42,812 nt of DNA from Streptomyces sp. (GTDB lineage Bacteria > Actinomycetota > Actinomycetes > Streptomycetales > Streptomycetaceae): NCBI RefSeq assembly GCF_031181555.1, contig NZ_JAPSKQ010000041.1, forward strand, positions 1 to 42,812. The letters are read 5' to 3'. Position 1 is the stretch's first letter; every line of letters begins with the position of its first letter. The notes under the pieces are model-generated. The model ran no database searches. It was not told where the DNA came from and was given only the letters and a program-made list of their open reading frames with translations. This document shows, one piece after another, positions 1-8,219 of the stretch. A program made the translations under genes and the position numbers.

Positions 1-658
1 CGTCGACGTTGCGGATCTGCAGGTAGGGGCCGTCGATCGCCTGGAGGTCGTTGGCGCGGGCGGCCATCAGGATCTTCATCAGGATGTAGTGGTAGGCGTC
101 CGCCGGGTAGCCGGGCGGCTGCTCGCCCACGACCAGCGACTTCATGTTGATGGACGCCATGAAGTCGGCCGGGCCGAAGATGATCGTCTCGATGCGCGGG
201 GAGGCCTGCGCGATCTCGTTGACGTTGTTCAGGCCCTGGGCGTTCTCGATCTGCGCCTCGATGCCGATCCGGCCGACCTCGAAGCCCATCGTCTTCTCGA
301 TCTGCGTCAGCAGCAGGTCCAGGGCGACGATCTGCTGGGCGTTCTGCACCTTCGGCAGCATGATGCAGTCCAGGTTCGGCCCCGCGCCCTCGACGACCGT
401 CACGACGTCCCGGTACGTCCATTCGGTCGTCCAGTCGTTGACGCGCACGACGCGGGTCTTGCCGGTCCAGTCGCCCTCGTTGAGGAACTTGACGATGGTG
501 TGCCGCGCCTCGGGCTTGGCGAGCGGCGCGCACGCGTCCTCCAGATCGAGGAAGACCTGGTCCGCCGGGAGGCCCTGCGCCTTCTCCAGGAAGCGGGGAT
601 TGCTTCCCGGGACCGCGAGACACGAGCGGCGGGGACGCAGACGGTTGACCGTGGTCAT
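1..658 (-). CDS. mcl: HpcH/HpaI-type CoA ester lyase (L-malyl-CoA/beta-methylmalyl-CoA lyase), C-terminus beyond window
   Basis: Translation from ATG at 658 on the minus strand begins MTTVNRLRPRRSCLAVPGSN and runs without a stop to base 1, giving about 219 residues of a family usually near 320. The opening SCLAVPGSNPRFLEKA, the DLEDACAPLAKPEAR segment and the IEAQIENAQG segment with its Glu metal ligand are typical of citrate-lyase-beta/malyl-CoA lyase TIM barrels. In the ethylmalonyl-CoA pathway this enzyme cleaves beta-methylmalyl-CoA to glyoxylate and propionyl-CoA, and condenses or cleaves malyl-CoA. Its ATG overlaps the TGA of the mutase gene by 4 bp, so the two are translationally coupled. 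The family assignment is firm; substrate choice is inferred from the neighbours. Confidence 0.88.
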   Translation of the reverse strand, partial: MTTVNRLRPRRSCLAVPGSNPRFLEKAQGLPADQVFLDLEDACAPLAKPEARHTIVKFLNEGDWTGKTRVVRVNDWTTEWTYRDVVTVVEGAGPNLDCIMLPKVQNAQQIVALDLLLTQIEKTMGFEVGRIGIEAQIENAQGLNNVNEIAQASPRIETIIFGPADFMASINMKSLVVGEQPPGYPADAYHYILMKILMAARANDLQAIDGPYLQIRNVD

Positions 659-2682
659 GCGGGGACCTCCAGGGGGTCGAGCTTGTTCGCTGTGCGGATC
701 TCGTCGACGATGCGGCCGATGATTCCGGTGATGTCGAAGTCCTTCGGGGTGAAGACCGCGGCCACTCCGGCGGCCCGCAGCTGCTCGGCGTCACCGTTCG
801 GGATGATGCCACCTGCGATCACCGGTATATCTGTGGCACCGGCCACACGCAGCCGCTCGAGCACGTCCGGAACCAGCTGCGCGTGCGAGCCGGAGAGGAT
901 GGACAGCCCCACCGCGTGGACGTCTTCGGCGAGGGCCGCGTCCACGATCTGCTCCGGGGTGAGCCGGATGCCCTGGTAGACCACCTCGAACCCGGCGTCA
1001 CGGGCCCGCACGGCGATCTGCTCGGCGCCGTTGGAGTGCCCGTCCAGGCCCGGCTTGCCGACCAGGAAGCGCAGCTTGCCGACGCCGAGGTCGCGGGCCG
1101 TCAGCTCCACCCGGCGGCGCACGTCCGCGAGCTGGGAACCGTCCTCGGCGGCCACCGCGACCGGTGCCGACGACACGCCCGTCGGGGCGCGGAACTCGCC
1201 GAACACCTCGCGCAGCGCCCCGGCCCACTCGCCGGTCGTGACGCCGGCGCGGGCGCACTCCAGGGTGGCCTCCATGAGGTTGTCGGTGCCGCGCGCGGCC
1301 TCCTTCAGCTTCTCCAGCGCCTTGCAGGGGCGCGGGTGGTTGAAGGGCGGCTGGTAGCGGGTGTCCCGCCACTGCCGGAGCGCCTCGACGACGCGGGCCT
1401 CGACCGCCGGGTCGACCGTCTGGATCGCGGTGTCCAGGTCGGCCGTCAGCGGGTTGGGCTCGGTGCCCTCGAAGATGTTGACGCCGACGATCTTCTCCTC
1501 GCCGGACTCGATCCGGGCCCGGCGCTCGGCGTGCGAGGAGACCAGCTGCGACTTGAGGTAGCCGGACTCGACGGCGGCCATCGCGCCGCCCATCTCCTGG
1601 ATCCGCTCGATCTCCGCGAGCGACTCCTCGACCAGCTGCTCGACCTTCGCCTCGATCACCTTCGAGCCCTCGAAGATGTCGTCGTACTCCAGCAGGTCGC
1701 TCTCGTAGGCGAGGACCTGCTGGATGCGCAGCGACCACTGCTGGTCCCAGGGGCGGGGCAGGCCCAGGGCCTCGTTCCAGGCCGGCAGCTGCACGGCACG
1801 CGCGCGTGCGTCCTTGGAGAGGGTCACGGCCAGCATCTCCAGCACGATCCGCTGGACGTTGTTCTCCGGCTGCGCCTCGGTCAGACCGAGGGAGTTGACC
1901 TGGACGCCGTAGCGGAAGCGGCGGTGCTTGGGGTTCTCGATGCCGTACCGCTCGCGCGTGATGCGGTCCCAGATGCGGCCGAAGGCGCGCATCTTGCACA
2001 TCTCCTCGATGAAGCGGACGCCCGCGTTCACGAAGAAGGAGATGCGGCCGACGACGTCGCCCATCCGCTCCTGCGGCACCTGACCGCTGTCGCGCACGGC
2101 GTCGAGGACGGCGATCGCGGTGGACATCGCGTACGCGATCTCCTGGACCGGTGTGGCACCCGCCTCCTGCAGGTGGTAGCTGCAGATGTTGATCGGGTTC
2201 CACTTCGGCATGTGGGAGACCGTGTACGCGATCATGTCCGTCGTGAGGCGGAGCGACGGTCCCGGCGGGAAGACGTGCGTCCCGCGGGACAGGTACTCCT
2301 TCACGATGTCGTTCTGGGTCGTCCCCTGGAGCTTGGTGATGTCCGCGCCCTGCTCCTCCGCGACGACCTGGTAGAGCGCCAGCAGCCACATGGCGGTGGC
2401 GTTGATCGTCATCGAGGTGTTCATCTGCTCCAGGGGGATGTCCTGGAACAGCCGGCGCATGTCACCGAGGTGCGAGACCGGCACCCCGACCCGGCCGACC
2501 TCGCCGCGGGCGAGGACGTGGTCCGGGTCGTAGCCGGTCTGCGTCGGCAGGTCGAACGCGACCGACAGGCCGGTCTGGCCCTTGGCGAGGTTGCGCCGGT
2601 ACAGCTCGTTGGACGCCTCGGCGGTCGAGTGACCGGCGTAGGTCCGCATGAGCCACGGACGGTCCTTCTGGCGCTCTGTCAT
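655..2682 (-). CDS. meaA: Ethylmalonyl-CoA mutase (MeaA-type, coenzyme B12-dependent)
   Basis: A 675-residue single-chain acyl-CoA mutase. The N-terminal half is the TIM-barrel substrate domain, starting MTERQKDRPWLMRTYAGHST with the GLSVAFDLPTQTGYDPDH segment typical of methylmalonyl-CoA mutase relatives. The last 150 residues form a cobalamin domain with the base-off DxHxxG motif (GLDGHSNG, about residue 560) and downstream SILSGSH and AGGIIP segments. MeaA proteins rearrange ethylmalonyl-CoA to methylsuccinyl-CoA. This length, with one fused B12 domain and no partner subunit, fits MeaA/Ecm better than the two-subunit methylmalonyl-CoA mutase. It lies 10 bp downstream of ccr and overlaps the lyase gene by 4 bp, so the three form one operon. 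Confidence 0.93.
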   Translation of the reverse strand: MTERQKDRPWLMRTYAGHSTAEASNELYRRNLAKGQTGLSVAFDLPTQTGYDPDHVLARGEVGRVGVPVSHLGDMRRLFQDIPLEQMNTSMTINATAMWLLALYQVVAEEQGADITKLQGTTQNDIVKEYLSRGTHVFPPGPSLRLTTDMIAYTVSHMPKWNPINICSYHLQEAGATPVQEIAYAMSTAIAVLDAVRDSGQVPQERMGDVVGRISFFVNAGVRFIEEMCKMRAFGRIWDRITRERYGIENPKHRRFRYGVQVNSLGLTEAQPENNVQRIVLEMLAVTLSKDARARAVQLPAWNEALGLPRPWDQQWSLRIQQVLAYESDLLEYDDIFEGSKVIEAKVEQLVEESLAEIERIQEMGGAMAAVESGYLKSQLVSSHAERRARIESGEEKIVGVNIFEGTEPNPLTADLDTAIQTVDPAVEARVVEALRQWRDTRYQPPFNHPRPCKALEKLKEAARGTDNLMEATLECARAGVTTGEWAGALREVFGEFRAPTGVSSAPVAVAAEDGSQLADVRRRVELTARDLGVGKLRFLVGKPGLDGHSNGAEQIAVRARDAGFEVVYQGIRLTPEQIVDAALAEDVHAVGLSILSGSHAQLVPDVLERLRVAGATDIPVIAGGIIPNGDAEQLRAAGVAAVFTPKDFDITGIIGRIVDEIRTANKLDPLEVPA

Positions 2683-2692
2683 GTACCGGCCC

Positions 2693-4036
2693 TCAGATGT
2701 TCCGGAAGCGGTTGATGGCGTCGATGTGCTGGGCGCGCATCTCCTGGTCGCGCACGCCGAGGCCCTCCTGGGGGGCGAGGCAGAGCACGCCGACCTTGCC
2801 CTGGTGGAGGTTGCGGTGCACGTCGTAGGCGGCCTGGCCGGTGTCCTCCAGGGAGTAGACCTTGGAGAGCGTCGGGTGGATCTTCCCCTTGGCGATCAGG
2901 CGGTTGGCCTCGTACGCCTCGCGGTAGTTGGCGAAGTGCGAGCCGACGATCCGCTTCAGCGACATCCACAGATAGCGGTTGTCGTACTGGTGCATGTAGC
3001 CGGAGGTCGAGGCGCAGGTGACGATGGTGCCGCCCTTGCGGGTGACGTACACCGAGGCGCCGAAGGTCTCCTTGCCGGGGTGCTCGAAGACGATGTCGAC
3101 GTCCTCGCCGCCGGTGAGCTCACGGATGCGCTTGCCGAACCGCTTCCACTCCTTGGGGTCCTGGGTGTGCTCGTCCTTCCAGAACCGGTAGTCCTCGGCG
3201 TTGCGGTCGATGATCAGCTCGGCGCCCATGGACCGGCAGATCTCCGCCTTCTGCGGCGAGGAGACCACGCAGATCGGCGTGGCGCCGCCGGCCAGCGCGA
3301 ACTGCGTGGCGTAGGAGCCGAGCCCGCCGCTCGCGCCCCAGATCAGGACGTTGTCGCCCTGCTTCATCTGGGCACCGTTGCGGGAGACCAGCTGCCGGTA
3401 GGCGGTGGAGTTGACCAGGCCCGGGGCGGCGGCCTCCTCCCAGGTGAGGTGCTTCGGCTTCGGCATCAGCTGGTTCGTCTTCACCAGCGCGATCTCGGCG
3501 AGGCCGCCGAAGTTCGTCTCGAAGCCCCAGATGCGCTGCTCCGGGTCGAGCATCGTGTCGTCGTGGCCGTCGGGGGACTCCAGCTCGACGCTCAGGCAGT
3601 GCGCGACGACCTCGTCGCCCGGCCTCCAGGCGTTGACGCCGGGACCGGTGCGCAGGACGACACCGGCCAGGTCGGAGCCGATGATGTGGTACGGCAGGTC
3701 GTGGCGCTTGGTCAGCGGCGAGAGCTTGCCGTAGCGCTCCAGGAACGCGAACGTCGACACCGGCTCGAAGATCGAGGTCCACACCGAGTTGTAGTTGACC
3801 GAGGAGGCCATGACGGCCACCAGGGCCTCGCCCGGGCCGAGCTCGGGCACCGGGACCTCGTCCAGGTGGATCGACTTGCGGGGGTCCTTGTCGCGGGTCT
3901 CCAGGCCCGCGAACATCTCCGTCTCGTCCTTGTGCACGGTGATCGCGCGGTACGCCTCGGGGAGCGGCAGGGCGGCGAAGTCCTCCGACGTGGAGTCGGG
4001 CGACTGGATCGCGTCCAGGATGTCCTTCACGGTCAC
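2693..4036 (-). CDS. ccr: Crotonyl-CoA carboxylase/reductase
   Basis: A 447-residue medium-chain dehydrogenase/reductase-fold protein that reductively carboxylates crotonyl-CoA to (2S)-ethylmalonyl-CoA using NADPH and CO2. The sequence from VTVKDILDAIQSPDST to DAINRFRNI matches the full Ccr family, with the GASGGLGSYATQFA nucleotide-binding segment near residue 230 and long conserved blocks such as ASSVNYNSVWTSIFEP. The frame stays open upstream to 4267, but I chose the GTG at 4036 because GGAGG lies 7 nt before it and upstream residues do not look like Ccr. It is the first gene of the ccr-meaA-mcl operon and supplies ethylmalonyl-CoA both for C2 assimilation and as a polyketide extender. Confidence 0.95.
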   Translation of the reverse strand: MTVKDILDAIQSPDSTSEDFAALPLPEAYRAITVHKDETEMFAGLETRDKDPRKSIHLDEVPVPELGPGEALVAVMASSVNYNSVWTSIFEPVSTFAFLERYGKLSPLTKRHDLPYHIIGSDLAGVVLRTGPGVNAWRPGDEVVAHCLSVELESPDGHDDTMLDPEQRIWGFETNFGGLAEIALVKTNQLMPKPKHLTWEEAAAPGLVNSTAYRQLVSRNGAQMKQGDNVLIWGASGGLGSYATQFALAGGATPICVVSSPQKAEICRSMGAELIIDRNAEDYRFWKDEHTQDPKEWKRFGKRIRELTGGEDVDIVFEHPGKETFGASVYVTRKGGTIVTCASTSGYMHQYDNRYLWMSLKRIVGSHFANYREAYEANRLIAKGKIHPTLSKVYSLEDTGQAAYDVHRNLHQGKVGVLCLAPQEGLGVRDQEMRAQHIDAINRFRNI

Positions 4037-4375
4037 GGTATTGCCTCCGGCGATGAGCGCCCTGAGGGAGGGGCGCTGAGGGTTACGTCGGTGTGCTGCT
4101 GAGGGTCGTCGAGGGTGTGCCGTCGGTTCGGCGGTGGTGTTTCGGCAGCGCTTTGTGGCGCGGGAGGTTGCCTGTGACGCAGGCGTCCGGAGCGCACACG
4201 GGCGGTGGGCCCGCTGGGACAGGCGCCCGGACTCCTTCAAGCTATGACACCGCGTGTCAGCTGACAAGGCACTGAGTGCCAGAAATTGCTCTCAGATGAA
4301 ATCTTTACGTAACAAATGAGCGATGATCGATCGAATGACCTCTCGAAGGCGGGCGAAAAGGCCCTCTGACATGCC
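4037..4375. other. Intergenic region: ccr leader and promoter zone
   Basis: Together with the TetR terminator just beyond it, this is the roughly 390-bp gap between ccr and the TetR gene. If the promoter proposed at 4239-4267 is used, the ccr mRNA would have a leader of about 190 nt. I see no convincing small gene or recognised riboswitch in the leader. Bases 4281-4330 are AT-richer than the surroundings, as often seen upstream of promoters. Confidence 0.5.
4239..4280 (-). promoter_or_regulatory. Predicted ccr promoter with stacked palindromes (candidate operator)
   Basis: Read on the minus strand, TTGTCA (4267-4262) is followed by exactly 17 nt and TAGCTT (4244-4239), a good sigma-HrdB-like -35/-10 pair. 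The spacer contains the perfect palindrome TGACACCGCGTGTCA (4245-4259), overlapped by GTCAGCTGAC (4256-4265) and abutted by GGCACTGAGTGCC (4268-4280). A repressor bound here would block RNA polymerase. The adjacent TetR gene is the obvious candidate, but that link is inference. Confidence 0.6.
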
Positions 4376-4402
4376 AAAACGGCCACCCGGTGGGGTGGCC
4401 GT
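4376..4402 (-). terminator. Rho-independent terminator of the TetR gene
   Basis: ACGGCCACCC (4379-4388) and GGGTGGCCGT (4393-4402) form a perfect 10-bp stem with a 4-nt loop. On the minus strand the stem is followed by four T residues. It starts 21 bp after the TetR stop codon, so it should end that transcript before the ccr promoter, making ccr a separate unit. Confidence 0.8.
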
Positions 4403-4423
4403 CATCACAGGGGCGAGGAGCGG

Positions 4424-5236
4424 TCAGCGCTCCTTCAGCGCCTGCTCGATGGTCCGCATCACCTCGTCCAGCGGGGCGTCGGTGCGGGCGACGGTGACCA
4501 GCACCTCGCCGTGCGCCGGCACCGGGGCCGCGGGCGGCTGCGGTGCGGCGGTGCGGCGGCCCGCCATGATGCCGCTCCCGAAGGTCTTGCGGACGATCGC
4601 GAAGGCGTGGTCGAGCTGGGCCTCCACGTCCCCCTGGCCGCCGGCCCTCAGCCAGCGCCGCAGCACGTGGTTGTGGGCGGTGACCACGGCGGACGCGGCG
4701 ACCTCCGCCAGCAGCGGGTCGTCGTTGGCGTCGTCGTCGTGCGCGTGCTCGTCGAAGTGGCCGAGCAGGTAGCGGGTGAAGAGGCGCTCGTAGCGCGCCA
4801 CCGACGCGATCTCCGCCTCGCGCAGGGTGGGCACCTCGCGCGTCAGCTTGTAGCGGGCGACCGAGATCTCCGGCCGCGCCGCGTACATCTTCATGACCTC
4901 CTTGATGCCGCGGCACACCGTGTCGAGCGGATGCTCGTGCGCGGGCGCGGCGTTGAGCACCGCCTCCGCGCGGACCAGGGTGTCGTCGTGGTCGGGGAAG
5001 ATCGCCTCTTCCTTGGACCGGAAGTGGCGGAAGAAGGTGCGGCGGGCGACCCCGGCGGCGGCCGCGATCTCGTCGACGGTGGTCGCCTCGTACCCCTTGG
5101 TCGCGAACAGCTCCATCGCGGCGGCCGCCAGTTCCCGGCGCATCTTCAGCCGCTGGGCGGCGGCGCGAGAGCCTGCGGCGCTTTCCGGCGGCTCGGTCGT
5201 GGCGGGTGTACGTACGGACTTGGCGGGCTGGGACAT
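4424..5236 (-). CDS. TetR-family transcriptional regulator
   Basis: A 270-residue regulator starting MSQPAKSVRTPATTEPPES. Residues 30-80 form the TetR DNA-binding domain (RRELAAAAMELFATKGYEATTVDEIAAAAGVARRTF in overlapping blocks, then FRHFRSKEEAIF). The C-terminal helical ligand domain is followed by a Pro/Ala-rich linker and a short tail. The frame is open to 5428, but upstream residues are low complexity and ATG 5236 gives the usual family length. Gs lie close upstream but the ribosome site is weak. Placed between ccr and the hydroxyacyl-CoA dehydrogenase gene in the same orientation, it probably senses an acyl-CoA intermediate and controls the pathway; this is inference from position. Confidence 0.88.
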   Translation of the reverse strand: MSQPAKSVRTPATTEPPESAAGSRAAAQRLKMRRELAAAAMELFATKGYEATTVDEIAAAAGVARRTFFRHFRSKEEAIFPDHDDTLVRAEAVLNAAPAHEHPLDTVCRGIKEVMKMYAARPEISVARYKLTREVPTLREAEIASVARYERLFTRYLLGHFDEHAHDDDANDDPLLAEVAASAVVTAHNHVLRRWLRAGGQGDVEAQLDHAFAIVRKTFGSGIMAGRRTAAPQPPAAPVPAHGEVLVTVARTDAPLDEVMRTIEQALKER

Positions 5237-5278
5237 GCCCCGAACGTACTGCATGTGCGCAGCTCGATGCGCATGACC

Positions 5279-5315
5279 GGGGGTTCCCCCGCCCTCGGGG
5301 GGCGGGGGAGGCCCG
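5279..5315. repeat. GC-rich hairpin repeat, copy 1
   Basis: GGGGGTTCCCCCGCCC is followed by a short spacer and GGGGGGCGGGGGAGGCCC, so the unit folds on itself. The same layout (G-run, C-run, short centre, G-run ending GGGGGA) recurs at 7423-7459, 8822-8856 and 14201-14232. It lies in the 160-bp gap between the dehydrogenase stop and the TetR start. Confidence 0.5.
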
Positions 5316-5399
5316 GTGCGGGCGGGCGGCGGGAGCCGGCCGGGGCCGAGCAGCCCGCCCCACCGGGCGCCGTCCTGGAACCGGTCGCCGGGGCGCCGC

Positions 5400-7205
5400 T
5401 CAGCGCTTGGCATATTCGCGGAAGCCACGGCCGGTCTTGCGGCCGAGGCAGCCCGCGGCCACCAGGTGCTCCAGCAGCGGCGCCGGGGCGAGACCCGGGT
5501 CGCGGAACTCGCGGTGCAGGACCTTCTCGATGGCGAGCGAGACGTCCAGCCCGACGACGTCCAGCAGCTCGAAGGGCCCCATCGGGTAGCCGCCGCCCAG
5601 CTTCATCGCGGCGTCGATGTCGTCCAGGGACGCGTAGTGCTCCTGCACCATCTTGATCGCGTTGTTGAGGTACGGGAACAGCAGCGCGTTGACGATGAAC
5701 CCGGCCCGGTCACCGCAGTCCACGGCGTGCTTGCGGATCCTGGCGCAGACCTCGCGCACGGTGGCGTGCACGTCGTCGGCGGTCAGCACCGTGCGGACCA
5801 CCTCGACCAGCTTCATCGCCGGGGCCGGGTTGAAGAAGTGCATGCCGATGACGTCCTGCGGACGCGAGGTGGCGCGGGCGCAGGCGACGACCGGGAGCGA
5901 GGAGGTGGTGGTGGCGAGCACCGCGCCCGGCTTGCAGACCTTGTCCAGCGTCGCGAACAGCTGCCGCTTGACCTCCAGGTCCTCGGCGACCGCCTCGACC
6001 GCGAGGTCGACGTCGGCGAAGTCGTCGTACGTGCCGGTCGGCCGGATCCGCTCCAGCGTCTCGGCGGCGGCCTCGGCGGTCATCCGGCCCTTGCCGACGC
6101 TGCGCGCGAGGGACGTGCCGATACGGGCCTTGGCGGCCTGTGCCTTCTCCTCGCTGCGGGCGGCGAGGACCACCTCGTAGCCGCCCTTGGCGAAGACCTC
6201 GGCGATGCCGGAGGCCATGGTGCCCGAGCCGGCGACGCCCACCGAGCGGACCGGGCGGCCGGGAGCCGGCGAGCCGCCCTCCCGCGGGGTCAGCGCGTCC
6301 CGCACGACCGTGCCGCTGCCCGGGGCCTCGTAGGTGTAGAAGCCGCGTCCCGCCTTGCGGCCCGTCAGGCCCGCCTCGCTGAGCTGCTTGAGGATCGGGG
6401 CGGGGGCGTGCAGCCGGTCGTGGGACTCGGCGTACATGGCCTCCAGCACCGTACGCGCGGTGTCGATGCCGATCAGGTCGAGCAGCGCCAGCGGGCCCAT
6501 GGGCAGACCGCAGCCGAGCCGCATCGCGGCGTCGATGTCCTCCCGGGAGGCGTAGTTGGCCTCGTACATCGCGGCGGCCTGGTTGAGGTAGCCGAACAGC
6601 AGCCCGTCGGCGACGAATCCGGGCCGGTCACCGACCGCGACCGGCTCCTTGCCGAGGTCCAGGGCGAGGTCGGTGACCGCGGTGACGACCGCCGGGGCGG
6701 TCAGCACGGAGGAGACGATCTCCACCAGCTTCATCGCCGGGGCGGGGTTGAAGAAGTGCATGCCCAGCACCCGCTCGGGGCGGGCCGAGTCGGCGGCGAG
6801 CCGGGTGACGGACAGGGCGTTGGTGCCGGTCGCCAGGATGGTCTCCGGCCGCACGATCCCGTCGAGTTCGCGGATGATCTGCTGTTTGATCTCGTACGAC
6901 TCCGGAACCGCCTCGATCACCAGATCGGCACCGGCCGCCGCCGTGAGGTCGGTGGAGGTGGTCACGCGGCCGAGGACGTCCGCGCGCTCCCGCTCGGTCA
7001 GGCGCCCGCGCTCCACGGCGCGGGCGGTCGAGGCCTCCAGGGCGGCGACGCACTTCGCGGCCTGGGCCTCGCTGATGTCGATGCCGACGACCGTGCGGCC
7101 GGCCTTGGCCAGGACCTCGGTGATGCCGGTGCCCATCGTGCCGAGGCCGACGACGGCGACGGTCTGGAGCGGGGACAGAGGGGTGTCGGACAGGGGAGTG
7201 GCCAT
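5400..7205 (-). CDS. Two-domain 3-hydroxyacyl-CoA (3-hydroxybutyryl-CoA) dehydrogenase
   Basis: A 601-residue protein made of two tandem HAD modules, each with an NAD(P)-binding fold and a helical C-terminal domain. Glycine motifs are GLGTMGTG near residue 18 and GSGTMASG near residue 325. Catalytic-His blocks GMHFFNPAPAMKLVE appear in both halves. The second half keeps TSSL (Ser) and GFIVN (Asn) of the catalytic triad region; the first half has TNAL and GFVAD instead. ATG 7205 is preceded by TGGAG 7 nt upstream. Next to ccr, it likely oxidises or reduces the acetoacetyl-CoA/3-hydroxybutyryl-CoA pair that feeds crotonyl-CoA. In some annotations the protein is called 3-hydroxybutyryl-CoA dehydrogenase. 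Confidence 0.9.
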   Translation of the reverse strand: MATPLSDTPLSPLQTVAVVGLGTMGTGITEVLAKAGRTVVGIDISEAQAAKCVAALEASTARAVERGRLTERERADVLGRVTTSTDLTAAAGADLVIEAVPESYEIKQQIIRELDGIVRPETILATGTNALSVTRLAADSARPERVLGMHFFNPAPAMKLVEIVSSVLTAPAVVTAVTDLALDLGKEPVAVGDRPGFVADGLLFGYLNQAAAMYEANYASREDIDAAMRLGCGLPMGPLALLDLIGIDTARTVLEAMYAESHDRLHAPAPILKQLSEAGLTGRKAGRGFYTYEAPGSGTVVRDALTPREGGSPAPGRPVRSVGVAGSGTMASGIAEVFAKGGYEVVLAARSEEKAQAAKARIGTSLARSVGKGRMTAEAAAETLERIRPTGTYDDFADVDLAVEAVAEDLEVKRQLFATLDKVCKPGAVLATTTSSLPVVACARATSRPQDVIGMHFFNPAPAMKLVEVVRTVLTADDVHATVREVCARIRKHAVDCGDRAGFIVNALLFPYLNNAIKMVQEHYASLDDIDAAMKLGGGYPMGPFELLDVVGLDVSLAIEKVLHREFRDPGLAPAPLLEHLVAAGCLGRKTGRGFREYAKR

Positions 7206-7422
7206 CGCGGGACTCCAGGAATGAGGGTGACGACGGGAAACACGCCCGGGTGCGCCGAGGGGCGCACCGGGTGCGTGCGGGTGAGGTGCGGGTGTTGCCG
7301 GGCTGCGAGCGCACACGCCCGGTGCCGTCGCCGGGCGTGCACACGCCCGGGGAACGGCGGATCCGACCGGCCCTGTCCCGAGGCCGGGTCGTCCTGCGGT
7401 ACGTCAGGTACCGAACCGACTG

Positions 7423-7459
7423 CTCCCCCCACCGCCTTGACGGCGTGGGAGGTGCCCCC
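7423..7459. repeat. GC-rich hairpin repeat, copy 2
   Basis: CTCCCCCCACCGCC-TTGA-CGGCGTGGGAGG followed by TGCCCCC. On the minus strand it reads GGGGGCACCTCCCACGCC, a short loop, then a GGTGGGGGGAG arm, the same organisation as the copies at 5279 and 14201. One bulged base interrupts the stem. Its position upstream of two divergent genes argues against a role as a terminator. Confidence 0.5.
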
Positions 7460-7595
7460 GCCGGCGGCCGCGTCACCAGACCGCCGTGGGGAAGAACGCG
7501 AGTGGGTAACTCGCTCGTCTGAGCTTAACCGGCGGGTAACGAGCGCGCCAGCCCTCGTGTTTGTGATGTGCGTCCCGCGGCGCGGACGGCGGCTC

Positions 7596-7601
7596 TAACC
7601 T
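7596..7601 (+). promoter_or_regulatory. -10 element of a leaderless transcript (HEAT-repeat gene)
   Basis: TAACCT ends exactly 7 nt before the ATG at 7609, so transcription should begin at the start codon. No ribosome-binding site is present, which agrees. No clear -35 is seen. Confidence 0.55.
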
Positions 7602-7608
7602 CTGTTCC

Positions 7609-8214
7609 ATGGACGAAGAGTTGCGCTCGCTCACGGAGCGCTTACGGGCGGAGTCCGGGGACTCGGCGGCGTACCGGCGGCTGGCCGCCACCGCGGACCA
7701 CGATGAGCTGGCCGCCGTGCTGACCGCGCCGGGACAACCGCTGTGGGCCCGCGAACTCGCGGCCTTCCGCCTCGGTGTGGCCGAAGACCGCCGCGCCTTC
7801 GAGTCCCTGGTGCTCCTCCTCAACCACCGTGACCCGCCGCGCTGCGCCTCCGCCGCGCACGCCCTCGCCCGCCTCGGCGACCCGCGCACCGGCCGGGCCG
7901 CCGCCGCCCTCGCCACCAACGAACTGCGCGTCGCCTACGCCCTGCACCCCGTGCGCCTTCTGGTCCGGCTGCGCACCCCCGAGGCCGTGCCCGCCCTGAT
8001 CACCACGCTGGAGCGGCGCCTGCGCCCGCACGACCCGTACCGCCGGGTGGCTCTCGCCTGCGTGGAGGGCCTGGGCGACCTCGGTGACGCCCGCGCCGAA
8101 CCGGTGCTGAACGAGGCCCTGGCCCACCCGGCGCTGGCCGAGGCGGCGGTACGCGCGCTGGCGCGGATCCCCCGCCAGAGATCCTCCGGAGGGCGGATTC
8201 CGGGGCAGCGGTAG
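7609..8214 (+). CDS. HEAT-repeat domain protein
   Basis: A 201-residue Ala/Leu/Arg-rich all-helical protein. Repeating helix pairs such as AVLTAPGQPLWARELAAFRLG, LGDPRTGRAAAALATNELRV and LGDLGDARAEPVLNEALAHP are typical HEAT/armadillo-like units, roughly residues 30-190. No catalytic motif, signal peptide or membrane segment is visible. Such proteins usually serve as protein-binding scaffolds; the partner is unknown. It is divergent from the dehydrogenase gene and convergent with the GNAT gene, only 5 bp separating their ends. Confidence 0.75.
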   Translation: MDEELRSLTERLRAESGDSAAYRRLAATADHDELAAVLTAPGQPLWARELAAFRLGVAEDRRAFESLVLLLNHRDPPRCASAAHALARLGDPRTGRAAAALATNELRVAYALHPVRLLVRLRTPEAVPALITTLERRLRPHDPYRRVALACVEGLGDLGDARAEPVLNEALAHPALAEAAVRALARIPRQRSSGGRIPGQR

Positions 8215-8219
8215 CGCCG

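Larger units (their letters stand above)
7206..7608. other. Intergenic region without a supported gene
   Basis: This 403-bp divergent gap holds the hairpin repeat at 7423-7459 and the promoter for the HEAT-repeat gene at its right end. Open frames crossing it lack ribosome sites and family resemblance. GC-rich inverted stretches around 7236-7350 are seen but no clear terminator or operator. Confidence 0.5.
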
